Of a stretch of 34,330 bases of DNA, positions 1 through 9,130 are shown piece after piece. Each line of letters opens with the position of its first letter. The first letter of the stretch is position 1. The notes beneath the pieces are model-generated. The model saw only the letters and a list, made by a program, of their open reading frames with translations, had not been told where the DNA came from and did no database searches. This stretch comes from WLMZ01 sp043747765. GTDB taxonomy: Bacteria > Actinomycetota > Acidimicrobiia > Acidimicrobiales > Ilumatobacteraceae. The translations under genes were made by a program, and so were the position numbers. The DNA lies in assembly GCA_043747765.1 (NCBI GenBank), contig JAYTOM010000074.1:1-34330 (forward strand). The letters run 5' to 3'.

Positions 1-13
1 AATTCTGTACATG

Positions 14-37
14 TGCACCACGGTGCAGCACGGTGCA
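14..37. promoter_or_regulatory. Repeat cluster just upstream of the relaxase gene
   Basis: TGCACC and GGTGCA form an inverted repeat around two bases (14-27), and CACGGTGCA is repeated directly at 19-27 and 29-37 with a 10-bp period, about one helical turn. The cluster ends 30 bp before the relaxase GTG. The layout suits an operator or a relaxase/accessory-protein site near an oriT, but no nic site can be assigned. Confidence 0.4.
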
Positions 38-67
38 ACATGATCGCCCTTCCCGGTCATTGCAGAT

Positions 68-3000
68 GTGTTGTCCGTTTGGAAGCTGCGTGTCGGGGCG
101 GAGGACTACTACTTGTCGCAGGTCGCTCGCGGGTTGGAGGACTACTACTCCGGCCGAGGCGAAACAGTCGGCACCTGGTCCGGCAACGGCGCTGCAGCGC
201 TCGGTCTGTCCGGCGCGGTGGATCCGGATGACCTTCGTGCGTTGATGGCTGGCATGGCCCCCGGGACCGGCCTGTCGGCGAACGGCAATGTTCTCGTGGC
301 GTCGAAGCGTCGGGTGCCGGGTTTCGATCTGACGTTCTCGGTTCCGAAGTCGGTGTCGGTGGCGTATGCGTTGGCGGACCCGTTGGTTCGTGGCGAGATC
401 ATCGACGGCTGCCGCCAAGCGCTGGACGACACGTTGGCGTGGTTGGAGCGTGAGGCCTGCCATGTGCGGCGTGGTTCGAACAACCGTGCCACCGCAGCCG
501 GCGCGTCGGGTGATTTCGGGACGCGTCGTTTGTCGGGTGACGGGTTCGTTGCGGCGCAGTTCCGTCATCGCACGTCTCGGGCGAATGATCCGCATCTGCA
601 TTGGCATGTCCTGGTCGCCAACCTCGCTCGCGGCCCGGACGGACGCTGGACGGCACTCGACGGCATGAGTGTGTACCGGGCGAAGCGGGCTGCGGGGGTG
701 ATGTTCCAGGCGTTGATGCGCCAACAACTCACCGAACGATTGGGTGTCGTGTGGAAGCCAGGCAGGAGGGATTCCGCGGAGATCGCCGGCATCCCATCAG
801 CGGTCTTGTCGTTGTTCTCCAAGCGGGCCGAGCAGATCGACACGGACCTCACCGCGCGCGGCGTCGAAGGCCCGGAAGCGGCAACAGAATCGTTGCTGGC
901 AACGAGACGATCCAAGCAACCCGTGCCCGACGACACACTCGACGCCTACTGGCTTGCGGAGGCGGCGACGCTCGGGTACGGGCCGGCGGATCTCGACGAG
1001 TTGCTCGCTGAGCGACATCCGGATGTGCAGGGTGACATTGTCCTGTCCGGTTTGGTCGGAGAGCGATCTCCGCACGGTGTGGGTGATCATTTTGAGATCG
1101 TCCGCCACGATCCGGCCACCGGGGAACGTTTGTATGTCGAAACGGATTTCGACGGGTGGGTCGCTGCACTCGTCGATGGGCTCGTCGATGTCGCCGCCTC
1201 CTATACGCGTCACGATCTCCACACTCAGATCGCTGCGCAGATCGGCTTGACCGTCGGATCCGGTGACATCGAGCGGCTCACTGGCCGGCTCATCGCTCAC
1301 CCCTCGATCGTCCCGCTCGCGCCGCCAGCACCTCCCGCGGCTGGCGTTGCGGGGTGGGAGCAGCGTTACAGCACCACCGTCGTCATCGGTCACGAAACGC
1401 GCATCGCCGACCGGCTCATCACGGCGTCGATCGATCGGGCAGCTGCCGGCTTCCAACTCCCAGTTCACGACGTCGACGCAGTCGTTAGGGAATCGACGTT
1501 GGGGGATGATCAGGCTGAGGTCGTCCGGGCGATTACGTCGTCGGGGTCGATGATCGATGTCGTCGTCGGGCGTGCCGGTACCGGCAAGACATACACGATG
1601 AGGACCGTCGCCCGGCTCTACGAAGTCCGCTGTGTCACCGTCGTCGGTGTCGCCACCTCCGGGCGGGCAGCCCGCGAACTCGCCGCCGGCGCACGGATAC
1701 CGACGTGGACGATCTCCAAGTTCCTGTACGACACCCACCACCAACTCACCAACCGTCACGTCGTCATCGTTGATGAGGCCGGGATGGTCAACTCCCGAGA
1801 CCTCGACCACGTCCTCACCACCGCCCGCGACGCCGGCGCCAAGATCATCCTCGTCGGCGACCACCACCAGTTGCCGGAAGTCGGCGCCGGCGGCGGGTTC
1901 GCGCACGCCGTCGGGCACGCCACAACCGTATCCGAGCTGACATTGAACCGCCGCCAGGTCGCCGACTGGGAACGCGACGCGCTCGTCGAACTACGCCACG
2001 GCGACATCCCCACCGCCTGGAACGCCTACCGTTCGCACGATCGGGTCGTTATCACCGACACCCACACCGACGCACGCACCCGAGCCGTGGCGAACTGGTG
2101 GGAGCAGTACGCCACCGGCATCAACAGTGTGCTCCTCGCCGGCACCCGAGCCGAAGTCACCGAACTCAACCGTCTCGCCCGCCAACAAGCCGCTGCTGCC
2201 GGGCACCTCACCGGCCACCCCGTCACGCTCCACGGACGCACATTCCAGGTCGGTGAACGGGTCATCTGTCTAAAGAACTCCCACCAACACGACCTCACCC
2301 GCACAGCAGCGAACCGTCACGGGGCAGTGACGAACGGGACCGTCGGCACCATCACCCACATCCACCCGGACGGCCAGATCGACATCCGCACCAGCGACGG
2401 ACGCCCCATCCGCCTCGACGCCTCCTACACGGCACAAGGCTGGGTCGGTTACGGGTACGCGGTGACGTTCCACAAAGCACAAGGCGTCACCTACGACGAC
2501 ACCCACATCGTCGGACCCGCCGGCCTCTACCGCGAAGCCTGGTACGTCGCCATGTCGCGCGCCACCCACTCGAACCGTCTCTACGTCACCGTTGCCGAAG
2601 CCGAGTCGCTGAACGACAACAGCCACTCCACCGGCATCACCCCACCCGAAGACCAACCATCCCCTGAAACGCTGCTCGTCCAGCTGTCGAAGTCGCGGGC
2701 GAACACGTTCGTGACCACCACCCACCCCGACATCGACTACATCCACCGTCTGGCCTCCTCCCGCACACTCGACGCGCTCACCGCCGACGCCGCAGCGATC
2801 CACCAGCTCGCTCGGCGTTACCGAGCAGACGGCGGTGTCGATCCGGAACCACTCCTGCGACACGCCGTCCTCGCTCGTGAGCATCGGGGCCTCCTGCATC
2901 ACGGCGGACGCGTGAAGGCGCTGGATTGGGACAACATCGGCGCCGTCACCCGCATCCACGACACCACCGGGCAAGCAACCATCCGATACACGTCCGCCGC

Positions 3001-4327
3001 CGGCACCAGCAGCTACCAAGTCGAGGACTGGCACAACATATCGCCCGTCGACCACCCCGAACCCGCAACCCTCACCCCCGCCGCCCACGCACATCTCGAT
3101 TATCTCGACCGGACAGCCGCTGCCGCTACCGAACAATGGGCCGCCCACCTTACGACGTACGGGTTCTCGCCGGGTGACGAGCACCGGATCCCGGCAGCGA
3201 TCCGTCTCCGCACCCATCAGCTCGCCAATCAACTCACTGCCGATCAACCCGACTGGCTCACAATCATGTTCGGCCACCGACCCCCACGAGCGGCGACGAG
3301 CCAAGTCTGGGACGAACACATCGCCACGCTCGCCGCCTGGCGCGACCAACAGCACCTCCCTGACCATGTTCCCGGGTACGGACCAGCACCGACCCAACCA
3401 GACGACATCGACGAATGGACCGCACTCGTCACCGCCGCCATCCGCATCAAGGCGTGGCTCAACAGCAACGTCCATGTCGACCCGTCGCCGAAGACGATCA
3501 TCAGCCCCACCCACCGTGCAACCCGACTTGCCGAACTCGACGACTTGCTCGCCGATGCCCCACCAGACCAACGCGCCTGGGTCCAACACATCCTTACGGA
3601 CCCGACGTTCAGCCCGGCAACACTGTCCACCCTCCTCGAACAAGCCGACACGCTGCAAGCAGACCGCCGCCGATGGATCCTCGAGAACTGGGTCTACATC
3701 GTCGAACACCACGAACTCACCCGGCTCCCAACCCCGACCCCGACCCTCCCGATCGAACCGCTACTGGCCGCCCTGATCGACGAGGCACTCGCAACACTCG
3801 ACGACGGCGGCGTTCCCGAGCTGCGCACTCTCGCTGAGCTCACCGCTGCGATTAACGAACGCGACCCACGACGCCTCGCCAGCAGTGCGGACAGCGAGCG
3901 CAACGATGCCTACGACAACCTGCACCGTGTCCGGGCCGAACTCACGAAAACAACCAGCCCCACCGCGCGGACAGCCCTCGAAGCCGAACACGCCAGATGG
4001 GCAACGACGATCGTCGCCCTCACCCGAACACACGACCGCTACGTCACGCTCGCAGCGTCCGCCGCGATCGGCGGCGACCCGATCACCAACAGCCTCCGCG
4101 CCGCCGTCGCAAATCGCACCAACCAACTCGTCCGTGACGCCCTCACGGAACCGCCCAATTGGCTGCGCAGGAACACCTCGGAAACGGTCATCGAGTTGCT
4201 CACTGAGGTCACGGCAGCAGTAATCGCTGACGATGGCGAGCGATTGTCGACACCCGCCGAGATTGAGGTCCGATATCCCCGTCCGTCCGTCCGAGCGAGC
4301 GGTCGCCGCTATTCATCCCTCCCCTGA
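68..4327 (+). CDS. MobF-family conjugative relaxase-helicase (TraA/TrwC-like)
   Basis: This 1419-residue protein should nick the transferred strand at oriT and unwind it during conjugation. The N-terminal TrwC relaxase domain (about residues 1-300) has paired tyrosines Y14/Y15 and Y26/Y27 and the metal-binding three-histidine motif HLHWH (H176, H178, H180). A RecD-like helicase follows, with Walker A GRAGTGKT at 501-508, Walker B VIVDEAG around 566-572, a FHKAQG motif near 800 and a VAMSRATH motif near 827. The last 500 residues have no recognised domain. The start is a GTG at 68, giving MLSVWKLRVGAEDYY, the typical beginning of actinobacterial members. It is the only plus-strand gene of the element and converges on the next gene. 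Large antisense open frames inside it are composition shadows. Confidence 0.95.
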   Translation: MLSVWKLRVGAEDYYLSQVARGLEDYYSGRGETVGTWSGNGAAALGLSGAVDPDDLRALMAGMAPGTGLSANGNVLVASKRRVPGFDLTFSVPKSVSVAYALADPLVRGEIIDGCRQALDDTLAWLEREACHVRRGSNNRATAAGASGDFGTRRLSGDGFVAAQFRHRTSRANDPHLHWHVLVANLARGPDGRWTALDGMSVYRAKRAAGVMFQALMRQQLTERLGVVWKPGRRDSAEIAGIPSAVLSLFSKRAEQIDTDLTARGVEGPEAATESLLATRRSKQPVPDDTLDAYWLAEAATLGYGPADLDELLAERHPDVQGDIVLSGLVGERSPHGVGDHFEIVRHDPATGERLYVETDFDGWVAALVDGLVDVAASYTRHDLHTQIAAQIGLTVGSGDIERLTGRLIAHPSIVPLAPPAPPAAGVAGWEQRYSTTVVIGHETRIADRLITASIDRAAAGFQLPVHDVDAVVRESTLGDDQAEVVRAITSSGSMIDVVVGRAGTGKTYTMRTVARLYEVRCVTVVGVATSGRAARELAAGARIPTWTISKFLYDTHHQLTNRHVVIVDEAGMVNSRDLDHVLTTARDAGAKIILVGDHHQLPEVGAGGGFAHAVGHATTVSELTLNRRQVADWERDALVELRHGDIPTAWNAYRSHDRVVITDTHTDARTRAVANWWEQYATGINSVLLAGTRAEVTELNRLARQQAAAAGHLTGHPVTLHGRTFQVGERVICLKNSHQHDLTRTAANRHGAVTNGTVGTITHIHPDGQIDIRTSDGRPIRLDASYTAQGWVGYGYAVTFHKAQGVTYDDTHIVGPAGLYREAWYVAMSRATHSNRLYVTVAEAESLNDNSHSTGITPPEDQPSPETLLVQLSKSRANTFVTTTHPDIDYIHRLASSRTLDALTADAAAIHQLARRYRADGGVDPEPLLRHAVLAREHRGLLHHGGRVKALDWDNIGAVTRIHDTTGQATIRYTSAAGTSSYQVEDWHNISPVDHPEPATLTPAAHAHLDYLDRTAAAATEQWAAHLTTYGFSPGDEHRIPAAIRLRTHQLANQLTADQPDWLTIMFGHRPPRAATSQVWDEHIATLAAWRDQQHLPDHVPGYGPAPTQPDDIDEWTALVTAAIRIKAWLNSNVHVDPSPKTIISPTHRATRLAELDDLLADAPPDQRAWVQHILTDPTFSPATLSTLLEQADTLQADRRRWILENWVYIVEHHELTRLPTPTPTLPIEPLLAALIDEALATLDDGGVPELRTLAELTAAINERDPRRLASSADSERNDAYDNLHRVRAELTKTTSPTARTALEAEHARWATTIVALTRTHDRYVTLAASAAIGGDPITNSLRAAVANRTNQLVRDALTEPPNWLRRNTSETVIELLTEVTAAVIADDGERLSTPAEIEVRYPRPSVRASGRRYSSLP

Positions 4328-4594
4328 CGTGTCACCGCAGGCTGCCGAACGACACAACGAGGCGAGCACCCGGTCGTAGAACCAACTGGACAGCTGGCGC
4401 GCCACCGAGCTTTCCAGCACCGGGAGCTGTGAGGATCGGCGGCGCAACTCGTGACTCAGCCGACGTCGAACTTCGGCTCGGCTGCAATCTTCGGAGGCGT
4501 CGCCCTGTTCCAACACGACGTGATCGAAGTCGGATCGCTACAGCCGTGGTCGACGGCACCAACAGAGAGTTCGGGGGCGAGGTTCGACTCGTCG
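4328..4594. other. Intergenic, between convergent genes
   Basis: This 267-bp stretch separates the 3' ends of the relaxase gene and the minus-strand gene at 4595-4960. Only short open frames with shadow-like, arginine-rich translations occur here. No clear terminator hairpin with a T-run was seen. Confidence 0.5.
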
Positions 4595-4960
4595 CTACGC
4601 CGCCCGTCGTCCTTTGCCCCGGCTTCGACGGTCGTTGGTCGAGCGAGGCGGCGAACTGTTGAACACGCTTCGGCGGCGTTGCGTCGCAATATCGAACGGG
4701 ACTGTGACCACTCTTGCGACGACGTACCTCGCGCCCTCGTTGTTGATGTTGTCGGCGTACTCCGCGGCCAAAGCGGCGTTAGAGAACGCTCCGACCGGCA
4801 TCTCGTTACCCCCGGGCGGGGACTCCATCACGACACAAATGCTGTCCGGTCGAACCATCCGCACGAGCATGTCCGCGAATGCTTCAGCGTTGACGGCGTC
4901 ACCGCCGGCAGCCTTCCACCTCTCGAGCTCACTCGTGATTTCTGCAGCCAACTGATCCAT
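4595..4960 (-). CDS. Small protein of unknown function from the mobile element
   Basis: The ATG at 4960 is chosen over an upstream in-frame start at 5206 because AGAAGGGG lies about 8 bases ahead of it. The 121-residue product begins MDQLAAEITSELERW and has a moderately conserved-looking core (VRPDSICVVME, then FSNAALAAEYADNINNEGARYVVARVVTVPF) that reads like an alpha/beta fold with alternating hydrophobic positions. The last 30 residues are basic and polar and probably disordered. No signal peptide or membrane segment is visible. I do not recognise the family. It converges on the relaxase gene. Confidence 0.6.
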   Translation of the reverse strand: MDQLAAEITSELERWKAAGGDAVNAEAFADMLVRMVRPDSICVVMESPPGGNEMPVGAFSNAALAAEYADNINNEGARYVVARVVTVPFDIATQRRRSVFNSSPPRSTNDRRSRGKGRRAA

Positions 4961-5299
4961 TGTCAAAACCCCTTCTCCCGAAACTGCCTGACGACGGCGA
5001 TTGTCGCATCGGGGTGCCACAAAGTTGTTCGGTTGCCACATTCGGACGTAGCTGTCGAGCACGATTCGAGGCAAGAACGCAAGGACGAGACAACTGATCT
5101 CGAAGGCTTCGGCGAACATATGCAAGTCGTCAAGGTTTCCGGCGTCAGGCCAGGGCGCACGAAGCGACGCCTTGCGCACTTGAGAACCGGCGTCGCCCAC
5201 TGACAAGTGTAGGCGCCCGGGCGTCAGGTCCGGCGTCGATCTTCGTGGCCAAAGAATGCCTCTGACACCAGCGACACATGTGACACCATCGAGTCAGGG
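4961..5299. other. Intergenic stretch on the element
   Basis: This 339-bp region lies between two minus-strand genes and is available as promoter space for the 4595-4960 gene. An upstream extension of that gene is open here, but its translation has no family features and a good ribosome binding site favours the later start. Nothing else is supported. Confidence 0.4.
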
Positions 5300-5623
5300 T
5301 CACGCGCTCCACGGGCCATCGACCCAGTCGCTGACGGCCTGTTGGAAGGCAGTGGCGACGGTGATGGACGTGTCGCCGGCATGTCTGAGATAGCCGACTG
5401 CGTTGATGAGTTCAGTCCACGCCGCAGCGAACGGCTCGCGTTCGCGACGATCAGAGAATGGTTCGGAGTGGTGGTGTTCCGTTGCTACCTCGCAGACCCA
5501 CTGGTCGATCGCATCGATGATGACGCCCGTGAGAGTGGCAGGGTCACCGTTGTCGTTGCGGTAGTTGACGGCATCGACGAGTTCGGAGACGACGGCAAGG
5601 CAGGCGTCGAGCATCAAGATCAT
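5300..5623 (-). CDS. Small acidic protein of unknown function
   Basis: The 107-residue product starts at an ATG at 5623 with GGAG seven bases upstream. An in-frame TTG lies one codon earlier. The protein has two similar-looking halves: SELVDAVNYRNDNGDPATLTGVIIDAIDQWV near the N-terminus and TELINAVGYLRHAGDTSITVATAFQQAVSDWV at the C-terminus, both patterned as (S/T)EL(I/V)(D/N)AV-Y followed by an amphipathic helix ending in W. This points to an internal repeat of a helical unit. No known family is recognised. It lies 12 bp downstream of the next gene in the same direction and is probably co-transcribed and translated with it. Confidence 0.65.
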   Translation of the reverse strand: MILMLDACLAVVSELVDAVNYRNDNGDPATLTGVIIDAIDQWVCEVATEHHHSEPFSDRREREPFAAAWTELINAVGYLRHAGDTSITVATAFQQAVSDWVDGPWSA

Positions 5624-5635
5624 CAACGTCTCCAG

Positions 5636-6316
5636 TCAGTGATGTGAAAGTTCCGGCGATGTTGCAGCGACATGTTGTTGGGGGTCGGGGTGCATCCATC
5701 CATGAAGGATTCCCGCGGCCGTGCCCGGTTTCCGAACCGGGTCGGCCCCGAGGCTGGCCGACGAATGTTCCACGTCGCTCGTCGGCGAGACGGCCGCAGC
5801 AGCCGTCAGTACTGGCGGTCCACTGGCCATCGCCGGCAGTCCGTTGGATGGGTGGGCGGCGTGACTGATGATCGTGTGGACTTCGCGTCGGGTATACAGC
5901 GGTTCGGTGTCGCCCGACGTTTCGGCGATCAGAACGGGTTGGGTCATCGCCGTAAGGATCTCGCCGTCGGGTATCCGGTAGTGGTGGAGGACGTCGAACG
6001 TGTCGCGGGCTGTCAAGCCGGCGCCGGCCAGCAGGGCTGCAGCAGTCGCCGCTGAAGCAGCGTCGCCGGGCTCGCCGAGTGCCCGGTACAAGACGATGCG
6101 GTCGTCGGGTTGCAGTTTGGCCGCGTGGTTCTCGATCCATCCCGGCACATAGAAACCTGCGCCGGGGCTGGAGGTGTCCGGGAGTGTCAGCTCGGTAGGC
6201 GGCTCCGTGGCGGCTGACGGCATGGTGATGACGTTGGTCGGTCGACTTGAGTCGCCATGAGGGCGAGGCAAGTACCAGCCGCCATGCACGCACCAAAGGG
6301 AATACTTGTTCGCCAT
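5636..6316 (-). CDS. Hypothetical protein, probably coupled to the prepilin peptidase gene
   Basis: About 226 residues from the ATG at 6316 (MANKYSLWCVHGGWYLPRP). A later ATG at 6223 would give 195 residues and reduce overlap. The core (GAGFYVPGWIENHAAKLQPDDRI, then YRALGEPGDAASAATAAALLAGAGL, then a domain with YRIPDGEILTAM) looks like a real soluble protein, but no family is recognised. The C-terminal 80 residues are low in secondary structure. From 6316 it overlaps the prepilin peptidase gene by 130 bp and from 6223 by 37 bp; either suggests translational coupling. No strong ribosome binding site decides the start. Confidence 0.55.
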   Translation of the reverse strand: MANKYSLWCVHGGWYLPRPHGDSSRPTNVITMPSAATEPPTELTLPDTSSPGAGFYVPGWIENHAAKLQPDDRIVLYRALGEPGDAASAATAAALLAGAGLTARDTFDVLHHYRIPDGEILTAMTQPVLIAETSGDTEPLYTRREVHTIISHAAHPSNGLPAMASGPPVLTAAAAVSPTSDVEHSSASLGADPVRKPGTAAGILHGWMHPDPQQHVAATSPELSHH

Positions 6317-6750
6317 GATCTCATCACGGTGATTGCGACGGCTGCGACAAGACACGCTCCGAGCAGCATCCAGGTCCCAAGTATCCAATGCGTAGAGCCC
6401 AGCAAACCGCCGAGGGCGACGGCGAGTTTGACGTCGCCCGCTCCGACGGCAGACGGTCGTGCCAGATGTACCAACAGCAACGGAGATCCAGTAGCGAGGG
6501 CACCGAGCAACATTGAGCCCGCGACTGGGCGGTGGTCGACGACAGTGACGACCACACCCCCCAGTGCCGCAACCAGGAGGGCGGTGGCGATGATTGAGTT
6601 CGGGATTGTGCGATTCCGCAGATCGCTGATGGCTGCGCTCGCAGCAATCGTCAACGCCAATCCAAGCAATCCGATTTCGGCGCGACGCTCCAAAACTGCC
6701 ACTAGCGCGGAGGCAGCCGATCCGCTAGCGAAAATTCCGCAGCGTGTCAT
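6187..6750 (-). CDS. A24-family prepilin peptidase (CpaA/TadV-like)
   Basis: This integral membrane aspartic protease should cleave the leader of type IV pilin-like proteins at the cytoplasmic face. From ATG 6750 it has 187 residues. It shows the two catalytic motifs of family A24: the first aspartate in SDLRNRTIPN and the second in GAGDVKLAVALGG, set among hydrophobic segments, and ends with the usual IPFG-A-AAG transmembrane helix. It lacks the N-terminal methylase zinc domain, as in short CpaA/TadV types. A longer frame opens at GTG 6864. ATG 6750 overlaps the stop of a short upstream frame as ATGA, which favours it. A prepilin peptidase on an integrative element suggests a pilus or pseudopilus partner elsewhere on the element. 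Confidence 0.85.
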   Translation of the reverse strand: MTRCGIFASGSAASALVAVLERRAEIGLLGLALTIAASAAISDLRNRTIPNSIIATALLVAALGGVVVTVVDHRPVAGSMLLGALATGSPLLLVHLARPSAVGAGDVKLAVALGGLLGSTHWILGTWMLLGACLVAAVAITVMRSWRTSIPFGACMAAGTCLALMATQVDRPTSSPCRQPPRSRLPS

Positions 6751-6860
6751 GCTGCTGCAAACCGTAACGCAGGTTTGACGCAGAGTAAACGGATTTCTGA
6801 TGGCATGGTCGATTGGTCCCGCCGCAGACGACGTGGAGGCTTCATGGATCGCAAGTTCAT
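6747..6860 (-). CDS. Possible 37-residue leader ORF ahead of the prepilin peptidase
   Basis: GGAGG lies five bases before an ATG at 6860, the best ribosome binding site in this neighbourhood. The frame runs 37 codons and its TGA overlaps the ATG of the prepilin peptidase as ATGA. The peptide is basic (PPRRLRRD) and has no known domain. It could be a leader that couples translation, or the strong site may instead serve the longer GTG-started prepilin peptidase frame. Confidence 0.3.
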   Translation of the reverse strand: MNLRSMKPPRRLRRDQSTMPSEIRLLCVKPALRFAAA

Positions 6861-7003
6861 TCACGCCTCCAATGACCCGTGATCACAACTGTGTTGCAGC
6901 GTCCTGTTGAGAATCTCTGATTTCTCCGACGGCTCTCGTGACGACCTTGGTCGAGTTTCTGCTCGCTTATGTGCGGCGGTCGGCGGAGCGTCGACAGCGA
7001 TGG

Positions 7004-7378
7004 TCACCCCGCGAGACCCCGGTCGGCGAGCGCGTTGACCCATTCGACCAGATCTCCGTAGAGAATCTTTCGCGACCGCCCCATCTTGAACGACCGCAGC
7101 TCGCCCGACCGTATTGGCTTGTAAAGGAAGCCTCGACTACAACGGGCCATGAGAGCCGCCTCGCTCGGCGAAACGGCTAGCGGAAGCAACGCTGCCGAGT
7201 CTGCCTGCGACAGACGCTTGGGCGACTTCGAATCAGATAAATGTTCATTCTCGCGATTGGCTGTCGGCGCGTGGGGATGCACGATCTGTCGCTCCGTTGG
7301 AGGCATTTTCGGCTTGTCGCCTTGAGTCCGAGCTCTGCTTCCGGCGGCAAGCGGAGGATCGGTGTTGAATGGCTTCAT
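7004..7378 (-). CDS. Excisionase-like helix-turn-helix DNA-binding protein
   Basis: The 124-residue product has a MerR/excisionase-type winged helix at its C-terminus: LAVSPSEAALMARCSRGFLYKPIRSGELRSFKMGRSRKILYGDLVEWVN, with the usual helix, short turn, basic wing (GRSRKI) and the DLVEWV end. The first 65 residues are polar and unordered. The ATG at 7378 has GAGGTG four bases upstream; an upstream in-frame start at 7465 lacks support. It lies just downstream of the integrase gene on the same strand, as expected for a recombination directionality factor. It might instead regulate transcription on the element. Confidence 0.8.
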   Translation of the reverse strand: MKPFNTDPPLAAGSRARTQGDKPKMPPTERQIVHPHAPTANRENEHLSDSKSPKRLSQADSAALLPLAVSPSEAALMARCSRGFLYKPIRSGELRSFKMGRSRKILYGDLVEWVNALADRGLAG

Positions 7379-7735
7379 AGTGCACCTCGTTGTGTCGACG
7401 TTCACCCTGCAATGACCTGCACGTCGAGTCATGTTGCCTAGAGGCCGAGGTTGCGTTCTGGACACCGTGCTGTGGCGAGCGTTACCGGATCGGCCTCTCT
7501 CCTACATATGTTCGCCTCTCGACGCAGCTCGCCTGCCCGACAGCAAGCTGCAACACGTCGCCAACGCCGGAGTCTGAGGACCCATCCACGACCCAGGTAG
7601 TGGCCACGAGAGCGACCAAGGTCTCCGGCGTCTCGAAGGATTCAGCGGGGCCAGCACGTTACGAGCAAGAGCAACTGTCGTTGCGGTGGTCGGTCGATTT
7701 GCCAGGCGACCGGACCATGTCGATGTGGGCCACCG
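7379..7735. other. Intergenic between integrase and excisionase genes
   Basis: This 357-bp gap contains no frame with a convincing protein. The plus-strand open frame across it overlaps the integrase end and has no family features. It presumably carries the promoter of the excisionase gene. No repeats or terminator could be assigned. Confidence 0.4.
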
Positions 7736-8977
7736 CTACGCCAAACGACTCCGGGGAGCTGCTCGCGGCGGGGAGTCAAGCAGACTGGCTGCGAGCTTCG
7801 CCGTTCGCTCCGGCCTGTCGCCAAGCGAGGTGACGTAGCCAGCGGTTGTTGCCGTGTTGGTGTGGCCGACGTGACGGGCGATGTCAGCTAACTCCGCTCC
7901 ATTGGCATACAACGTCGTCACCACAGTCCGACGACCAACATGAGTCCCCAAGTGGGTCGGGTCGAGCCCGATCTTCACCGCAGAACGACGAAGCAGCGCG
8001 TCGATATGCTGCCGGCTGACGAGGCCACCGGCCTCTGTCGTGAAGATTAGACGGACCTTCGAGCCCTCATGCGCCTGTAACTGCCAGAGGTCACCACTCG
8101 CGCTTCGTTCACCGGCTTGTCGCTTTTTCCATGCGGTCAGTCGCAGTAGCACCCCGGGGGCGAGGTGGTGTGTGCCGGCTGCGGCGATCGACTTCGGCAA
8201 ACCGAGTGTCGTTCCGTTGGCAGTCGAGTACGTGACAGCGCGGCGAACGGTCACGGTGCCCGATCGGGCGTCGAGATCATCCCATGAGAGTCCGAGCGCT
8301 TCACTGACGCGCAGTCCAGTGGTGAATAGAATCCGAACGACCAGGCCATACCGATGGTTGTCAGTCGCCTCCAGCAACGATCGCACTTCATGCACAGTCA
8401 AGGTGCGGCCGGTCTTCTTCACGACTTTCGGCGCCTTCAGGCGCTCGACCGGGTTGACCCTGATGAGGTTCAATTCCTGGGCGGAGGCGAACACCTGCCG
8501 CGCAGTGGTGCGAGTGTCGGAAACGGTCGTCGCTGCGAACCTCGAGAGAAGTGCCGACTGCCAGCTGATCAGATCCTCCGTCGTCACATCGACCAAACGG
8601 TAGTTGCCGATCTCACCGAGCCTGCGGACACGCTGAGCCATGCGATCCAACGACGACGAGCGGACCCGGTGGCGCGCTTCGTTGTCGAGCCACCAGGCGG
8701 CGAACTCGGCGACGGTTGTGCCCGAACCAAACCGGCTCTCGCCGCGCCGAAGCTTGACGCCACGATCCACAGCACTATCCCTCCGAGCCATCGCCGCCTC
8801 TCGGGTTTTAGCCTGCACATACCGCCGACGGGTCTCCCCCGCGAGGGCATAGGAGGCCTGCCAAGCCTGTTTCGCTTCGTTGAAATACACAGATCCTTGG
8901 CCATTGCCGTTCTTGCCTCGAACAGACCTCGATCCGTCGTCGAAATGGACGGTCTTTCCCGTTGGCTTTCGTGGCAT
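7736..8977 (-). CDS. int: Tyrosine site-specific integrase
   Basis: This 413-residue recombinase integrates and excises the element. It has an N-terminal AP2-like arm-binding part (GNGQGSVYFNEAKQAWQASY), a SAM-like core-binding domain (about 85-180) and the C-terminal catalytic domain. Catalytic residues are R223 (TTGLRVSEALGL), probable K262 (PKS), H346-x-x-R349 (THVGRRT), H372 (VGHTN) and nucleophile Y381 (TAGYV). ATG 8977 is chosen because AGGGG lies about six bases upstream and the family begins near here; the frame is open further to 9088. It lies 178 bp from the 3' end of tRNA-Ser with repeats between, the typical int-attP arrangement. Confidence 0.95.
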   Translation of the reverse strand: MPRKPTGKTVHFDDGSRSVRGKNGNGQGSVYFNEAKQAWQASYALAGETRRRYVQAKTREAAMARRDSAVDRGVKLRRGESRFGSGTTVAEFAAWWLDNEARHRVRSSSLDRMAQRVRRLGEIGNYRLVDVTTEDLISWQSALLSRFAATTVSDTRTTARQVFASAQELNLIRVNPVERLKAPKVVKKTGRTLTVHEVRSLLEATDNHRYGLVVRILFTTGLRVSEALGLSWDDLDARSGTVTVRRAVTYSTANGTTLGLPKSIAAAGTHHLAPGVLLRLTAWKKRQAGERSASGDLWQLQAHEGSKVRLIFTTEAGGLVSRQHIDALLRRSAVKIGLDPTHLGTHVGRRTVVTTLYANGAELADIARHVGHTNTATTAGYVTSLGDRPERTAKLAASLLDSPPRAAPRSRLA

Positions 8978-9064
8978 AGGAACCCCTACTCGCTGACCTT
9001 GTGGTAAGCCAACCCTACGGAAGGTCAGCAACAAAGTGAGCAACGCTCCCGTTACGGCAGTGAA

Positions 9065-9130
9065 CGCCGGTGCACACGGTTCACACATTCTGCCTGGTCA
9101 GCGTGCATTTTGTAACCCGCCGGTGCACAC
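9065..9130. repeat. 13-bp direct repeats between int and tRNA-Ser (probable attP arm sites)
   Basis: CGCCGGTGCACAC occurs twice, at 9065-9077 and 9118-9130, in the same orientation. Both lie between the integrase start and the tRNA 3' end, where arm-type integrase sites normally lie. Their role is inferred from position. Confidence 0.55.

Noticed and set aside
797..3712. Long minus-strand open frames inside the relaxase gene (797-1918 and 2270-3712)
   Set aside because: They mirror the high third-position GC of the relaxase frame and show no domains; the relaxase frame has clear catalytic motifs.
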